DNA of 44,104 bases, taken from Nitriliruptoraceae bacterium. GTDB lineage: Bacteria; Actinomycetota; Nitriliruptoria; Nitriliruptorales; Nitriliruptoraceae. The notes below the pieces were generated by a model that ran no database searches, had not been told where the DNA came from, and saw only the letters and a program-made list of their open reading frames with translations. The stretch is taken from NCBI GenBank assembly GCA_003563915.1, contig PWTE01000283.1, positions 1-44,104 on the forward strand, written 5' to 3'. The translations under genes and the position numbers were made by a program. Positions 25,685-34,413 of this stretch are shown one piece after another. Within the stretch, counting starts at the first letter, position 1, and every line of letters begins with the position of its first letter.

Positions 25685-28627
25685 CTACCCCTTGGTGAGG
25701 CCGTTCCGGTGGGCGAGTGCCGCGGCCTCGCCGCGGTTGGACACCTCGAGCTTGCGCAGGATGTTGGAGACGTGGACGCTGGCGGTCTTGGCGCTGATGT
25801 AGAGCTGCTCGGCGATCTGTGGGTTGGTGCGTCCGTCGGCGACCAGCAGGAGCACCTCCACCTCGCGGGCGGTCAGTCCGAGACCGTCGGCGAGGGAGGT
25901 GACTGTCTCCGTACCGAGGTCGATGCGAGCGCGCCGTGCCAGCGTGACGACATCTGCCAGGAGTGGCCGGGCTTGCAGTTCGCGCGCCACGTCATGGGCT
26001 GAGCGCAGCAGGTCGGCAACGCCGTCGCGGGCTCCATCAGCGAGCCGTGTCTGCGCGAGCCGGTAGCGGGCGTAGGCGGCGTAGTAGACCATCCCGAGCT
26101 CGTCGCACCGGGCGATTGCGGTGGTCCAGCGGTCCGCCTGGTCAGAGGCGTCCAGGACGCGGGCGTGTTCGGCCTCGATCAACGCCGTCCACGCGGCCGC
26201 GAGGACGCTGTCAGCCCCGAACCCAGATGCGAGGTCGTGGCTCTCGGCCAGCATCCGGTCGGGGAGTTCCGGATCGTGTCGGTCAGCGATGTCAAGATCG
26301 ATGAGAGCCTGCAGGGCGTAGGCACCGACCCAGAGGCCCTGGAACGTGACCCGGTCGTGGCTGTGCTGCCGTGCCGTGATCAGTCGTCGTGCCTGATCGG
26401 CATCGCCGTCGAGCAACGTGAGCATCAACCAGGTTGCGACGAACCAGTCGCGGGATTGCTCGTTGACGTGTGCACGGAAACGTTCGGCGGCTGCGAGCTC
26501 ATCGCGTGCCAGCTCCGCTTCGCCGCGGACCGCGGACAGGTACGCGCGAGCCAGGTGTTCGTACCCGGCGGTGATGCCCCCAGTGTCGCGCGGTGCTGCA
26601 CGCAGGACCTCGTCGGCGAGCTGCCAGCGCCCGGCATACAAGGCACCGATGGCCACCAGGTGGGACAGCCCTGCGGCCGATTGCCGTTCGGCACCCAACT
26701 CGCGTGCCCGCTCAAGTCCCTCGAGGCCCACCTCGATCGCCTCGTCGAAGCGGGCCAGATCGTCGAGCCTGCCCGCCTCGTTGAAGTAGGAGCGCATGAT
26801 CTCGTCGGTGGTGCCAAGCTCCTCGGCGATCGCCCGGGCCTCACGCAACAGCTCGAAGCCGCGCTCGTCACCCCACGATGCGAGGATAGGACCGACGTTG
26901 TTGAGTGCATGGCACTCGACCGCCTGAGCCCCGACCTCGCGGGCCATCGTCAATGCCTGCTGCCCGTAGCGCTCGGACTCCTGCAAGCGCAAGCTGACCA
27001 TCAGGAACTGGCTGTAGCCGGACAACACTCGGGCCCGTTCGGCCGAGGGTGGCTCCTCAGGCATCAGCCGGAGCGCTTCGGCGTACGCCGCCTCGGCCCC
27101 GGGACTGTCACCTGCGTCCCACCGGAACCGGCCGAGCCGCTCGAACATCATCGCCTGCTGGTGCGGGTCACCACCGGTCTCCTCGACCACCGCCTGCTCC
27201 TGTAGCGCAACCGCACGTGCCGGGTCGCCGACCAGATACGACAGCTCGGCAGCCCACTGGGTCACCGCCGTGCGGTCCAACCCGGCGCGCGCAGCGGCAT
27301 CATCCACGTGCGACCACAGCTGCAGGACACGCTCCACGTGGCGGTGAGCCTCGGCGACACCGGCCGCAGCTACCGCCTCACGGGCCGCCGCCACCGAAGC
27401 GGACAACGCCCGGGGCCCATCCTCGGCCGCGTCCCAGTGCACCGCCAGCTCCGCGGCTGCCGACCGGAACGCCAGGCTCGGGTCGGCCTCGATCGCCGTG
27501 GCCAAGGCAGCATGCAGCCGGCCCACCTCCCCGGGCAACAACGTGGAGTACACCGCCTCGGACAGCAGCGCATGCCGGAACGTATAGGTGCCCGCCACCG
27601 CATCGGCCACCAGTACCCCGTGTTCGACCACGACCCGCAGAGCCCCATCCAGGCCGGCGCCGTCGGGTCCGCCGGCCGACGCCACGAGTTGCGACACCAG
27701 CGCATGTCGGGCTGTCCCACCAGCGGCCGCCACGACCCGCAACACCTCCAGCACCTCCGGTGGCAACCCGTCGAGCGTGACCAGCAGGATGTCGCGCAAC
27801 GAGTCGGGCAGCTCCGCATCCCGTGCCCCGCCGGCCGCGAGTAGCTCCTCGACGAAGAACGCATTGCCCTGAGAGCGGACGAACACGCGCTCGAGAAGCT
27901 CGGGCTCCGGCGCGGCACCCAGGATCCCCTCCAGCAGCAGCGCCACCTCGCCACGGTCGAACGGCGCGACATCGACCCGCTCGACGCCGTCACCCCGCAG
28001 GATCCGGGCCAGCACGGGCCGCAACGGATGCTGCCGGTGGAGCTCATCGCTCCGGTAGGTCGCGACCACCACCGTCCCGACCTGGCGCAGGTTGTGAGCC
28101 AGGAACACCAACAGGTCCCGCGTCGAGGTATCCGCCCAGTGCACATCCTCGAGGACGACCACCAGCGGCGACTCGGTGGCGAGCCGTCCCACCAGCCCCA
28201 GCAGCGCCTCGAACAGCCGCAGCTGCGACGAGGCATCCAGTTCGACGCCCCACCCCTCACCGTCAGGCTGGTCGACCGGCCGCACCGCCGGCGCCAGACG
28301 CTGCAGCTCACGGGCGTCCTGCCCCGCCAACCGCCGCAGCTCGGGCAGCCCGATCTCGTTCGCCAACCCCCGCAACACCTCCGTCACGGCACCGAAGGGC
28401 AGCCCGCCGTCTCCAAGCTCGAGACACCCACCGGTCAGCACCCGCACCCCCTGCCCCCGGGCGGAATCGGTGAACTCCTCGATCAGCCGGGTCTTGCCAG
28501 CACCCGCATCACCGCCCACCAGCACCGTGGACGGCGTCCCCTCGACGGCCCGACCTACCGCCTGCTCCAGCCGAGCGAGCTCATCGGCACGGCCGACGAA
28601 GCGCGCGGACCGGGGATGGAGTGCCAT
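25685..28627 (-). CDS. Large ATP-binding LuxR-family regulator (LAL type)
   Basis: This is a 980-residue transcription regulator. The N-terminal AAA-type NTPase has Walker [10 protein letters not shown] at residues 38-46 and Walker [12 protein letters not shown] near 140-150. The middle 500 residues are Ala/Leu/Glu-rich helical repeats of TPR/MalT type. The C-terminus is a LuxR helix-turn-helix: [20 protein letters not shown] then [20 protein letters not shown]. Such regulators sense a ligand or protein through the repeats and activate neighbouring genes. The ATG at 28627 follows a -10-like CATACT by six bases without a ribosome binding site, suggesting a leaderless message. A GTG five codons upstream is possible. 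It is divergent from the cytolysin-like gene, its likeliest target (inference). Confidence 0.9.
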   Translation of the reverse strand: MALHPRSARFVGRADELARLEQAVGRAVEGTPSTVLVGGDAGAGKTRLIEEFTDSARGQGVRVLTGGCLELGDGGLPFGAVTEVLRGLANEIGLPELRRLAGQDARELQRLAPAVRPVDQPDGEGWGVELDASSQLRLFEALLGLVGRLATESPLVVVLEDVHWADTSTRDLLVFLAHNLRQVGTVVVATYRSDELHRQHPLRPVLARILRGDGVERVDVAPFDRGEVALLLEGILGAAPEPELLERVFVRSQGNAFFVEELLAAGGARDAELPDSLRDILLVTLDGLPPEVLEVLRVVAAAGGTARHALVSQLVASAGGPDGAGLDGALRVVVEHGVLVADAVAGTYTFRHALLSEAVYSTLLPGEVGRLHAALATAIEADPSLAFRSAAAELAVHWDAAEDGPRALSASVAAAREAVAAAGVAEAHRHVERVLQLWSHVDDAAARAGLDRTAVTQWAAELSYLVGDPARAVALQEQAVVEETGGDPHQQAMMFERLGRFRWDAGDSPGAEAAYAEALRLMPEEPPSAERARVLSGYSQFLMVSLRLQESERYGQQALTMAREVGAQAVECHALNNVGPILASWGDERGFELLREARAIAEELGTTDEIMRSYFNEAGRLDDLARFDEAIEVGLEGLERARELGAERQSAAGLSHLVAIGALYAGRWQLADEVLRAAPRDTGGITAGYEHLARAYLSAVRGEAELARDELAAAERFRAHVNEQSRDWFVATWLMLTLLDGDADQARRLITARQHSHDRVTFQGLWVGAYALQALIDLDIADRHDPELPDRMLAESHDLASGFGADSVLAAAWTALIEAEHARVLDASDQADRWTTAIARCDELGMVYYAAYARYRLAQTRLADGARDGVADLLRSAHDVARELQARPLLADVVTLARRARIDLGTETVTSLADGLGLTAREVEVLLLVADGRTNPQIAEQLYISAKTASVHVSNILRKLEVSNRGEAAALAHRNGLTKG

Positions 28628-28633
28628 CGGAGA

Positions 28634-28639
28634 AGTATG
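28634..28639 (-). promoter_or_regulatory. Candidate -10 element CATACT for the LuxR-type gene
   Basis: The minus-strand CATACT is six bases from the ATG at 28627, the spacing of a leaderless message. It is one base away from the consensus TATACT. Confidence 0.35.
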
Positions 28640-28729
28640 CACGGCCGCCCGTCAGGGTGCCTCCAGTTCCGCTGTGGGGTGATCGCTGGCGGCTAGCGGT
28701 TGCCGCTGAGCTGAGGGGCTGGGCGGGAT

Positions 28730-28768
28730 CTAAGGCAGATGCCTCATGACGGTCCGGGGGCCTTAGGC
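28730..28768. promoter_or_regulatory. Inverted-repeat cluster between the LuxR regulator and the cytolysin-like gene
   Basis: Three nested symmetries lie in the 239-base divergent gap: CTAAGGC (28730-28736) mirrored by GCCTTAG (28760-28766); AGGCA-GA-TGCCT at 28733-28744; and GCCT-T-AGGC at 28760-28768. All use the half-site AGGC. A separate AGCGG-TTG-CCGCT hairpin lies at 28695-28707. This is a plausible operator for the adjacent LuxR-type regulator, but no known site is recognised. Confidence 0.4.
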
Positions 28769-28866
28769 GCATGGTGGTCCCATCGAACACCTGGGAGACG
28801 ACCACGATGACGCCCGCGATGGACACCACCCCGATGGAAGCCATGCACGAGCAGAGACGGGGTCCG

Positions 28867-30435
28867 ATGCCAACCCGGTCCCGCTTCCTGACCGCGCTCG
28901 TGGCCGTTTCCCTCATGGCCATCACGGCGTGCCAGGGTGACATCGGCCATGGCGCACCGGTTACCGATCCGGTCGATGATGTCACTGAGCCCGGAGATGC
29001 TGGCTCGACCGAGCCCGTGGATGCCGGTCCGGTCGAGCGCGACCCGGCGGTCGAGCAGATCCTGGCGACCTACAGTTCGTGGTCGCCCCCGATCGTCGAG
29101 GCCGAGGATCAGCGGGATCCCGCCTCCTTGGCCTCGGAGTGGACCGAGGGCACGTACAGCTACGTCTGCGCTGCGCGCGACACCCGGACCCTGTCGAGCG
29201 ACTTCACGAACTTCCCCGTGTTCGCTTTCGCAGGCGAGGCACTGCCCGGCCTGCTGGTCGAGGGTCGTAACGTGCTCGAAGGCGACCTCCGCGCGCTGCC
29301 CTTCGACCGGGCGCCGCTGACCCTCCAGATGGATCTGGCCTCCGCCGATCCGACGGCCAACGTGGCGAACCCGACCAGCTCGGAACTCACCCGGGCGATC
29401 GCCGATCTGAAGGCCGGTGCCACCGACCAGCCCCCGTTCCAGGTCGACTACGTCGTCGAGGAGAGCTCCGCCTACGAGGAAGCCCTCCTGCACCTGGGGA
29501 TCTCGGTCCGCTACGACTCCCCGGGCCTGCGTTCGGCCTTCTCGTCCCAGTTCGACCAGAGCCAGGAGCGCCGCGAGCACTCGGTCAGCATGCGCCTGGT
29601 GCAACCGATGTTCAGGGTGTCGGTCGATCGGTCGACGATCCGTCGCCCCAGTGACTACCTGCTCGCGTCGACCGACGTCGGGCGCATCGACGCGCTCGTG
29701 GCCGAGGGGCGCGTCGGCGCCGACAACCCGCCGGTGCTGATCGACACGGTCACCTACGGTCGGGCCGTCTACGTCACGATCAGCAGCACCCAGGTGTCGA
29801 ACGCCCGGGAGCTCAAGGCAGCGATGGAGGGCTCCTACGGGGGCTTCTCCGGCGAGGGCGAGGTCGCCGAGAAGCAGCGGCGGATCGTCGCCAACTCCCA
29901 GATGGCGGTCCGGGCCTACGGCGGCAACCAGGACGAGGCCTTCGAGGCCATGCGCTCCGGCACCATCCAGGACTGGCTGCACAGCGTCAACACCGCCAAC
30001 GCCATCCCCCTGACCTTCGGGTTGCGGACCCTGGACGGGGAGCGGGTCACCGTCACCGATCAGGTCACCGTCACCGACATCGGATGCGACCAGACCGAGA
30101 TCCCCACAGAGCAGACCAACTGGATGCTGCGGGCCTACAGCGGTCCCGGCTGGATCGACGTCTACGTCAACAGCACCTACGTCAAGCGGATCGAACGCTA
30201 CTCGGAGACGACCGACGTCGACCTGACCCCCTACATGACCGAAGGTCGGACCAACGAGGTCACGGTCGAGGTGTGGCCCGACACCTGCTTCGCCAACCCC
30301 GGGGTCGCCATCTGGCTCGAGGGCGACGGCACGGAGTATGAACGCCGGTCGCAGAACGCTGCCGCCTGTGCGTGGACGTCGACCTGGACCGTCAACGACG
30401 GCAACAACACGGTCAAGGGCCCGTCCAACTGGTAG
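28867..30435 (+). CDS. Cholesterol-dependent-cytolysin-like lipoprotein with a replaced C-terminal domain
   Basis: This is a 522-residue predicted lipoprotein. MPTRSRF, a hydrophobic stretch and the lipobox ITAC put the lipidated Cys at 22; an acidic Pro/Asp/Thr linker follows. Residues ~60-400 match the pore-forming core (domains 1-3) of thiol-activated cytolysins: LPGLLVEGRNVLEGDLRALP, LHLGISVRYDSPGLRSAFSS, a FRVSVDRSTIRRPSDYL segment, PPVLIDTVTYGRAVYVTISS, and VRAYGGNQDEAFE, which corresponds to the conserved Gly-Gly turn. The cholesterol-binding domain 4 with its Trp-rich undecapeptide is absent. Instead residues ~406-522 form a beta-rich domain with cysteines at 407, 474 and 501 (WIDVYVNSTYVKRI, NEVTVEVWPDTC). 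The start at 28867 gives a standard lipoprotein signal; the ATG at 28807 with GGGAG is an alternative. Function is inferred as contact-dependent or surface pore formation on an unknown target. Confidence 0.82.
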   Translation: MPTRSRFLTALVAVSLMAITACQGDIGHGAPVTDPVDDVTEPGDAGSTEPVDAGPVERDPAVEQILATYSSWSPPIVEAEDQRDPASLASEWTEGTYSYVCAARDTRTLSSDFTNFPVFAFAGEALPGLLVEGRNVLEGDLRALPFDRAPLTLQMDLASADPTANVANPTSSELTRAIADLKAGATDQPPFQVDYVVEESSAYEEALLHLGISVRYDSPGLRSAFSSQFDQSQERREHSVSMRLVQPMFRVSVDRSTIRRPSDYLLASTDVGRIDALVAEGRVGADNPPVLIDTVTYGRAVYVTISSTQVSNARELKAAMEGSYGGFSGEGEVAEKQRRIVANSQMAVRAYGGNQDEAFEAMRSGTIQDWLHSVNTANAIPLTFGLRTLDGERVTVTDQVTVTDIGCDQTEIPTEQTNWMLRAYSGPGWIDVYVNSTYVKRIERYSETTDVDLTPYMTEGRTNEVTVEVWPDTCFANPGVAIWLEGDGTEYERRSQNAAACAWTSTWTVNDGNNTVKGPSNW

Positions 30436-30484
30436 TGCTGGATCGCCCCTGGGGCACGGCCGATGTCGCGGTTGCCCAGCGGGG

Positions 30485-31873
30485 TCAGTCCTCGGGCTCG
30501 TAGGGGACCTTGCCGGCATCGATCGCAGCGAGCAGGGCTCGATGGTCGCGCTCGGTCAGGTCGGCGTAGTCGTGGGAGAAGCTGATGAGGGCCTCGATGA
30601 TGCCGTCGCTCTTGCCGAGGTAGCCGGCGAGCTCCGCAGGATGGCCTCCGCGGGCGTGGGCATCGGCGAGCAGGTGTCCGCACAGGTCGGCGAAGGCGAC
30701 CAGCCCTTCCGCGTCGAGGTCCTCGAGGTCGACCTTGCCCTTCATGTTGCGGAACTGCCGGACGTAGAAGTCGCGCTCCACCCCGTCGGGGCCCACGGTG
30801 GATACCCACCCGAGGAAGATGTCGCTGACCGTCTGCATCGTGCGCTGCCCTTCGACGACACGGCGGCCGTGAGGGCGAGCACCGGTGACGTCGGCGTACG
30901 GCTCGAGCACGGACGGTCCGGCCTCCTTGACCTGCAGGACCAGAGGGTCGTCCGCGTCCCGGCCGTGGAGCAGGATCACGTAGCAGCGGGTGCCGACGCT
31001 GCCGACCCCCACCACCCGCCGGGCCACGTCGACCACCTCGAAGCGGGCAAGCAACGTGCGGCGGTGTGCTGGCAGGCTGGTGAGGTAGCCCTCGAGGAAC
31101 CGGCTCGCCAGGTCGTGACGATCGTCAGGGAGGACGTCGCGTGACAGGACCGGCGGCTCCTCACGCATCTGGAGCCGCCCGTCGACCTCCTCGGTCAGAC
31201 GGCCAGCGGCACGCTTGCTGGTGCGCTTCCGCGCCTTGTCGAAGATCTCGTGGGTGGTGGTCAGCAGCTCGGAACCGAGCTCGCCGTCGTCCACCAGCTC
31301 GCCGAGCACGGACAGGACGTCGCGCTCGCCGATGCTCGCGTACCAGACATCCAGGACGTCGGCGTCACGGTGCTCGCGCATCGTCGTCCGGTACCGCGCT
31401 AGGCAACGGTAGATCGCCTCGTCGGCAACCTCGGTGTCGAACCCGCGGTCACGGGCCGCAACCACCAGCGAGGCCGTCATGCGCTTGAGATCCCACTCGA
31501 AGGGACCTCGGAGCGTCTCGTCGAAGTCCGTGATGTCGAAGACCAGCCGTCGCTCCGGGGTGGCGAAGGTCTCGATGTTCAGCACGTGGGCGTCCCCACA
31601 GAGCTGCGTGGACAGCGGAGTGGTCGGGGTGGCCGCGAGGTCGGCCGCCATCACCGCCGCCGATCCGCGCAGGAACGTGAAAGGTGATGCCGCCATCCTG
31701 GCGTAGCGCAACCCCAGGAGTTCGGGAGCCCGAGCCTCGTCTTGCGCCCGCAGCAGGGCCAGCGGATCGGGACGGCCGGCCGGTCCCGGGCAGGCGGCAT
31801 GGGAACGGCGGCCGACCTGCTTGCGGGCGGCGCGGCCGCGTTGGTCGAGCTCCTGCGGGGTGGGACGTGACAT
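30485..31873 (-). CDS. DUF2252 family protein
   Basis: This 462-residue cytoplasmic protein belongs to DUF2252, a family with a remote likeness to protein or sugar kinases. The marks are FLRGSAAVMAADLA, GDAHVLNIETFATPERRLVF, FDITDFDETLRGPFEWDLKR and, later, DFYVRQFRNMKGKVDLE. The GDAHxxN and DFDE motifs resemble kinase catalytic-loop and metal-binding elements, but activity has not been established for the family. The frame is open further upstream; the ATG at 31873 fits the family start. A TACGGT hexamer stands 56 bases before it. It is convergent with the cytolysin-like gene (49-base gap) and divergent from a phosphatase gene. Confidence 0.87.
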   Translation of the reverse strand: MSRPTPQELDQRGRAARKQVGRRSHAACPGPAGRPDPLALLRAQDEARAPELLGLRYARMAASPFTFLRGSAAVMAADLAATPTTPLSTQLCGDAHVLNIETFATPERRLVFDITDFDETLRGPFEWDLKRMTASLVVAARDRGFDTEVADEAIYRCLARYRTTMREHRDADVLDVWYASIGERDVLSVLGELVDDGELGSELLTTTHEIFDKARKRTSKRAAGRLTEEVDGRLQMREEPPVLSRDVLPDDRHDLASRFLEGYLTSLPAHRRTLLARFEVVDVARRVVGVGSVGTRCYVILLHGRDADDPLVLQVKEAGPSVLEPYADVTGARPHGRRVVEGQRTMQTVSDIFLGWVSTVGPDGVERDFYVRQFRNMKGKVDLEDLDAEGLVAFADLCGHLLADAHARGGHPAELAGYLGKSDGIIEALISFSHDYADLTERDHRALLAAIDAGKVPYEPED

Positions 31874-31929
31874 AGGGCGGTCCGTGGGATCGGTCGAGCC
31901 GACGGTCGGTGCGTGCCGCGGCGTCCTGG

Positions 31930-31935
31930 ACCGTA
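31930..31935 (-). promoter_or_regulatory. Candidate -10 element TACGGT for the DUF2252 gene
   Basis: The minus-strand TACGGT lies in the 124-base divergent gap, 56 bases before the ATG at 31873. Confidence 0.3.
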
Positions 31936-31997
31936 GCCCTGCCGAGCGTTCGGCGGTCGGGCATGCTGTCGGTCCGCGATACGAGGATCCGCTGTCG

Positions 31998-32498
31998 ATG
32001 ATCGATGACCTCAGCGCCGATCTGGAGAGCCAGCACATCCAGGGGTTCGCGGTGCACGGCGACACCCCGTTCTCGATGCCGCTCGTCTCACACATCGCCG
32101 GCAACCTCTGGATGGGTGGGGTCCGGCACGGGGTCCCGCTTCCCCGCGACTTCCGCTACGTCGTCTCGCTGCACCCCTGGGAGCGCTACGAGGTGGGTCC
32201 CGAGACCGAGATGGTCGAGGTGGAGTTGTTCGACTCACCGGCGCCTCTGGGCGCAGGGACCGAGATCTACGGCATCGCGGGATGGGCGCTCGGGGCGGTC
32301 CAGGACGGCAAGACCCTGATCCACTGTCAGGCGGGACTCAACCGTTCCGGGCTGGTCTCCGGGTTGGCGCTCATCCTGGCGGGGATGGAGCCGCGGGACG
32401 CGGTGGAACTGCTGCGTGAGCGTCGGTCCCCTGCGGTGCTGTGCAACCGCACCTTCGAACGGTGGCTCCTGGAACGCGAGGAGATCCGGCTCAGCTGA
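31998..32498 (+). CDS. Dual-specificity-type protein phosphatase
   Basis: This 166-residue protein is of the cysteine-dependent phosphatase fold. The P-loop is HCQAGLNRSG, with nucleophile C110 and R116. A possible general acid is D79 in ELFDSPAP. NLWMGGVRHGVPLP and FRYVVSLHPWERYE match the start of atypical dual-specificity phosphatases, and the helix after the loop (LALILAGMEPRDAVELLRERR) is typical. The target is unknown; it may be a phosphoprotein or a small phosphorylated metabolite. The ATG at 31998 is chosen on family grounds; the ribosome binding site is weak. The stop is 13 bases from that of the convergent SURF1 gene. Confidence 0.87.
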   Translation: MIDDLSADLESQHIQGFAVHGDTPFSMPLVSHIAGNLWMGGVRHGVPLPRDFRYVVSLHPWERYEVGPETEMVEVELFDSPAPLGAGTEIYGIAGWALGAVQDGKTLIHCQAGLNRSGLVSGLALILAGMEPRDAVELLRERRSPAVLCNRTFERWLLEREEIRLS

Positions 32499-32511
32499 GG
32501 TCGAGCACGGC

Positions 32512-33318
32512 TCAGGCCCGAACGTGGTCGTGGCGCTGGTCGCCGGCGCGATCCGGACCCTCGTCCGGTCCGTCGCGGCGTCGTTGACGGGTGAACCACC
32601 ACGCGCCGTAGGTGATCAGCGCGATCACGGCGAAGGAGAACCACTGCACCGCGTACGAGAGGTGGTTCGCCTCGTCGAGCTCCGGGCCGGGGAGCGCGAA
32701 GGGCAGCTGACCGGGACCGGTGTTGAGCGGCGGCTGCTGCGTCTCCAGACGCAGCACCATCGGGAACAGTTCGCCGTCGACCTGACGGTCCAGGCGGGCG
32801 GTGTCCGTGTGGAACACCCGCTCGAGGTGCCCCTCGTCGGGATCCTGCGGACCGAAGCCAGGTTGCGGGACCGGTCGTTCGAGGATCCCCGTGAGGGTCA
32901 CCGTTCCCGACGGTGGCGCGGTCTGTTCGACCGGTGGATCCGAGAGCTCCGACGGCACCCAGCCGCGGCGGACGAGCACCACCACCTCGCCGTCCTCGAG
33001 CTCCAGCGGGGTGAGCAGGTGGAAGCCGGTCTGACCCTGGTGGTCGCGGTTGCGCTGCAGGACCTCCTCGTCGTGGCGGTAGGTCCCGGAAGCGGTCACC
33101 GAGCGGAACTCGAGGTCTGCCTCGGGGACCGGCCCGCCTGTCAGCGTGGTCAGGTCGACCGGCGGGGCCTCGAGCCGTTCCGCCAGACGGGCGTTGTCCT
33201 CACGTACCGCCGCGAGCCGGTCCAGCTGCCACAGGCCGAGGGCGACGCAGGCCACGGCCACGGCCAGGACGAGGAGGTGGCTGACGAGCGCAGCGGGGCG
33301 CAGCAGGTCGCGGAGCAT
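32512..33318 (-). CDS. SURF1-family cytochrome oxidase assembly protein
   Basis: This 268-residue membrane protein helps assemble haem-copper cytochrome c oxidase. It has the two-helix SURF1 layout: helix 1 at ~12-34 ending in LGLWQLDRL, an external beta-rich domain (FRSVTASGTYRHDEEVLQRNR, VLVRRGWVP), and helix 2 preceded by the signature HLSYAVQWFSFAVIAL. The cytoplasmic tail is basic and hydrophilic. The ATG at 33318 is chosen because it gives a proper N-terminus and lies 8 bases after a -10-like TACCCT without a ribosome binding site, which suggests a leaderless message. No oxidase genes are in the window. Confidence 0.92.
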   Translation of the reverse strand: MLRDLLRPAALVSHLLVLAVAVACVALGLWQLDRLAAVREDNARLAERLEAPPVDLTTLTGGPVPEADLEFRSVTASGTYRHDEEVLQRNRDHQGQTGFHLLTPLELEDGEVVVLVRRGWVPSELSDPPVEQTAPPSGTVTLTGILERPVPQPGFGPQDPDEGHLERVFHTDTARLDRQVDGELFPMVLRLETQQPPLNTGPGQLPFALPGPELDEANHLSYAVQWFSFAVIALITYGAWWFTRQRRRDGPDEGPDRAGDQRHDHVRA

Positions 33319-33326
33319 CGGTGGCG

Positions 33327-33332
33327 AGGGTA
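33327..33332 (-). promoter_or_regulatory. Candidate -10 element TACCCT for leaderless SURF1 mRNA
   Basis: The minus-strand TACCCT is followed by eight bases and the ATG at 33318, with no Shine-Dalgarno sequence in between. Confidence 0.45.
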
Positions 33333-33393
33333 CCGGCGGACCTCGGCGGTCTGTGGCGAGGCCGCTTGCCAGCAACGCTCGACCGCGGTGTCC

Positions 33394-33399
33394 TAGGGT
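33394..33399 (+). promoter_or_regulatory. Candidate -10 element TAGGGT for the acetamidase gene
   Basis: TAGGGT lies 36 bases before the ATG at 33436. TTGCCA at 33366-33371 is a -35-like match, but the 22-base spacer is too long. Confidence 0.35.
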
Positions 33400-33435
33400 G
33401 GGGGCGAGCTGCCGCGTCGATCACGGGAGCCTGCG

Positions 33436-34377
33436 ATGCGTACGCTGCACCACCGCGACGGTCACCTCGGCTGGGACCGCGACCTGCCTCCGGATGCGGA
33501 GATCGGGCCCGGCGACGAGGTCGAGCTCGTGCTGCATGATGCCTTCGCCGGCCAGCTCGGCCCCGAGGCGACCGCGGCCGATGTCGCGCGCATGGACCTC
33601 GACCGCGCGAACCCGCTCACCGGGCCGATCCGCGTCGCCGATACCGCCCCTGGTGACGTCCTGGAGATCACCCTGCAGGAGGTCGTGCCCGGACCCGTCG
33701 GGTGGACGACGCTCATCCCCGGCTTCGGTCTCCTCGCCGACGAGTTCCCCGACCCTCACGTGGTCGTCTCCCGGATCGAGGCCAGCCACATCGAGGTCGG
33801 TGGGTTCGCCCGCATCCCGCTCGCCCCGTTCCTCGGAACGGTCGGCGTCGCGCCCGGCGAGCCGGGACCGCACAGCGTCATCCCGCCCGGCCGCGTCGGC
33901 GGGAACCTCGACTGCCGGGACGTCCGTGCCGGTGCGACCCTGCTCCTACCGATCGAGGTCGACGGTGCGTTGCTGTCGGCGGGTGACCCTCACGGTGCGC
34001 AGGGTGACGGTGAGGTCTGCGGCACGGCGATCGAGACCACGGCCACGGCCCGCCTGCGTGTCGATGTCCGGCGTGATCTGGAGATCGACGCCCCGCAGCT
34101 CGTGTTGCCGACGACGAGCGACGACCGTCCGGGCGTGGCGACGGGACCCCCCGTGGGACCCCGGCACGTCACGACCGGCGTGGGGCCCGATCTGTACACC
34201 GGGGCGAGGGACGCGACCCGCGCGATGATCGACCACCTCGCCGACCGGTTCGGCCTGGACCCTGCCGACGCGTACGCGCTGACGTCCGTCGCCGGGCACC
34301 TGCGTATCGTCGAGGTGGTGGACGCTCCCAACTGGGTCGTGGGGATGGATCTGGACCTCAGCGTGCTCCAGGCCTAG
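33436..34377 (+). CDS. Acetamidase/formamidase family amidohydrolase
   Basis: This 313-residue enzyme of the FmdA/AmdA family hydrolyses short amides such as formamide or acetamide to ammonia and the acid. Marks are NPLTGPIRVADTAPGDVLEI, GPHSVIPPGRVGGNLDCRDVRAG and ALLSAGDPHGAQGDGEVCGTAIE, where family metal- and substrate-site residues lie. The C-terminal part has DAYALTSVAGHLRI and VDAPNWVVGM. The length is slightly below that of larger fungal and bacterial amidases. GGGAG precedes the ATG. It stands alone, convergent with glpD, and a hairpin separates the two stops. Confidence 0.92.
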   Translation: MRTLHHRDGHLGWDRDLPPDAEIGPGDEVELVLHDAFAGQLGPEATAADVARMDLDRANPLTGPIRVADTAPGDVLEITLQEVVPGPVGWTTLIPGFGLLADEFPDPHVVVSRIEASHIEVGGFARIPLAPFLGTVGVAPGEPGPHSVIPPGRVGGNLDCRDVRAGATLLLPIEVDGALLSAGDPHGAQGDGEVCGTAIETTATARLRVDVRRDLEIDAPQLVLPTTSDDRPGVATGPPVGPRHVTTGVGPDLYTGARDATRAMIDHLADRFGLDPADAYALTSVAGHLRIVEVVDAPNWVVGMDLDLSVLQA

Positions 34378-34394
34378 CTCCGCACCGCGGCCGG

Positions 34395-34413
34395 GCGTCG
34401 GTGGTGTCGACGC
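34395..34413. terminator. Candidate bidirectional hairpin between acetamidase gene and glpD
   Basis: GCGTCG (34395-34400) pairs with CGACGC (34408-34413) over a seven-base loop. It exactly fills the gap between two convergent stops. It has no T-run. Confidence 0.4.

Noticed and set aside
28771-28866. ATG at 28771 as the start of the cytolysin-like protein.
   Set aside because: It lies inside the inverted-repeat cluster and would put 32 extra residues before the lipoprotein signal; 28867 gives a standard 21-residue signal with the lipobox.
30445-30455. GCCCCTGGGGC palindrome between the cytolysin-like and DUF2252 genes as a terminator.
   Set aside because: The symmetric centre leaves only a one-base loop, so a stable hairpin would have just two or three pairs, and no T-run follows.
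28744-30519. Long open frame on the minus strand opposite the cytolysin-like gene (about 590 codons).
   Set aside because: The translation is Gly/Asp/Val/Arg-rich without domain motifs, is fully antisense to a gene with signal peptide and family motifs, and is a normal by-product of high GC content.
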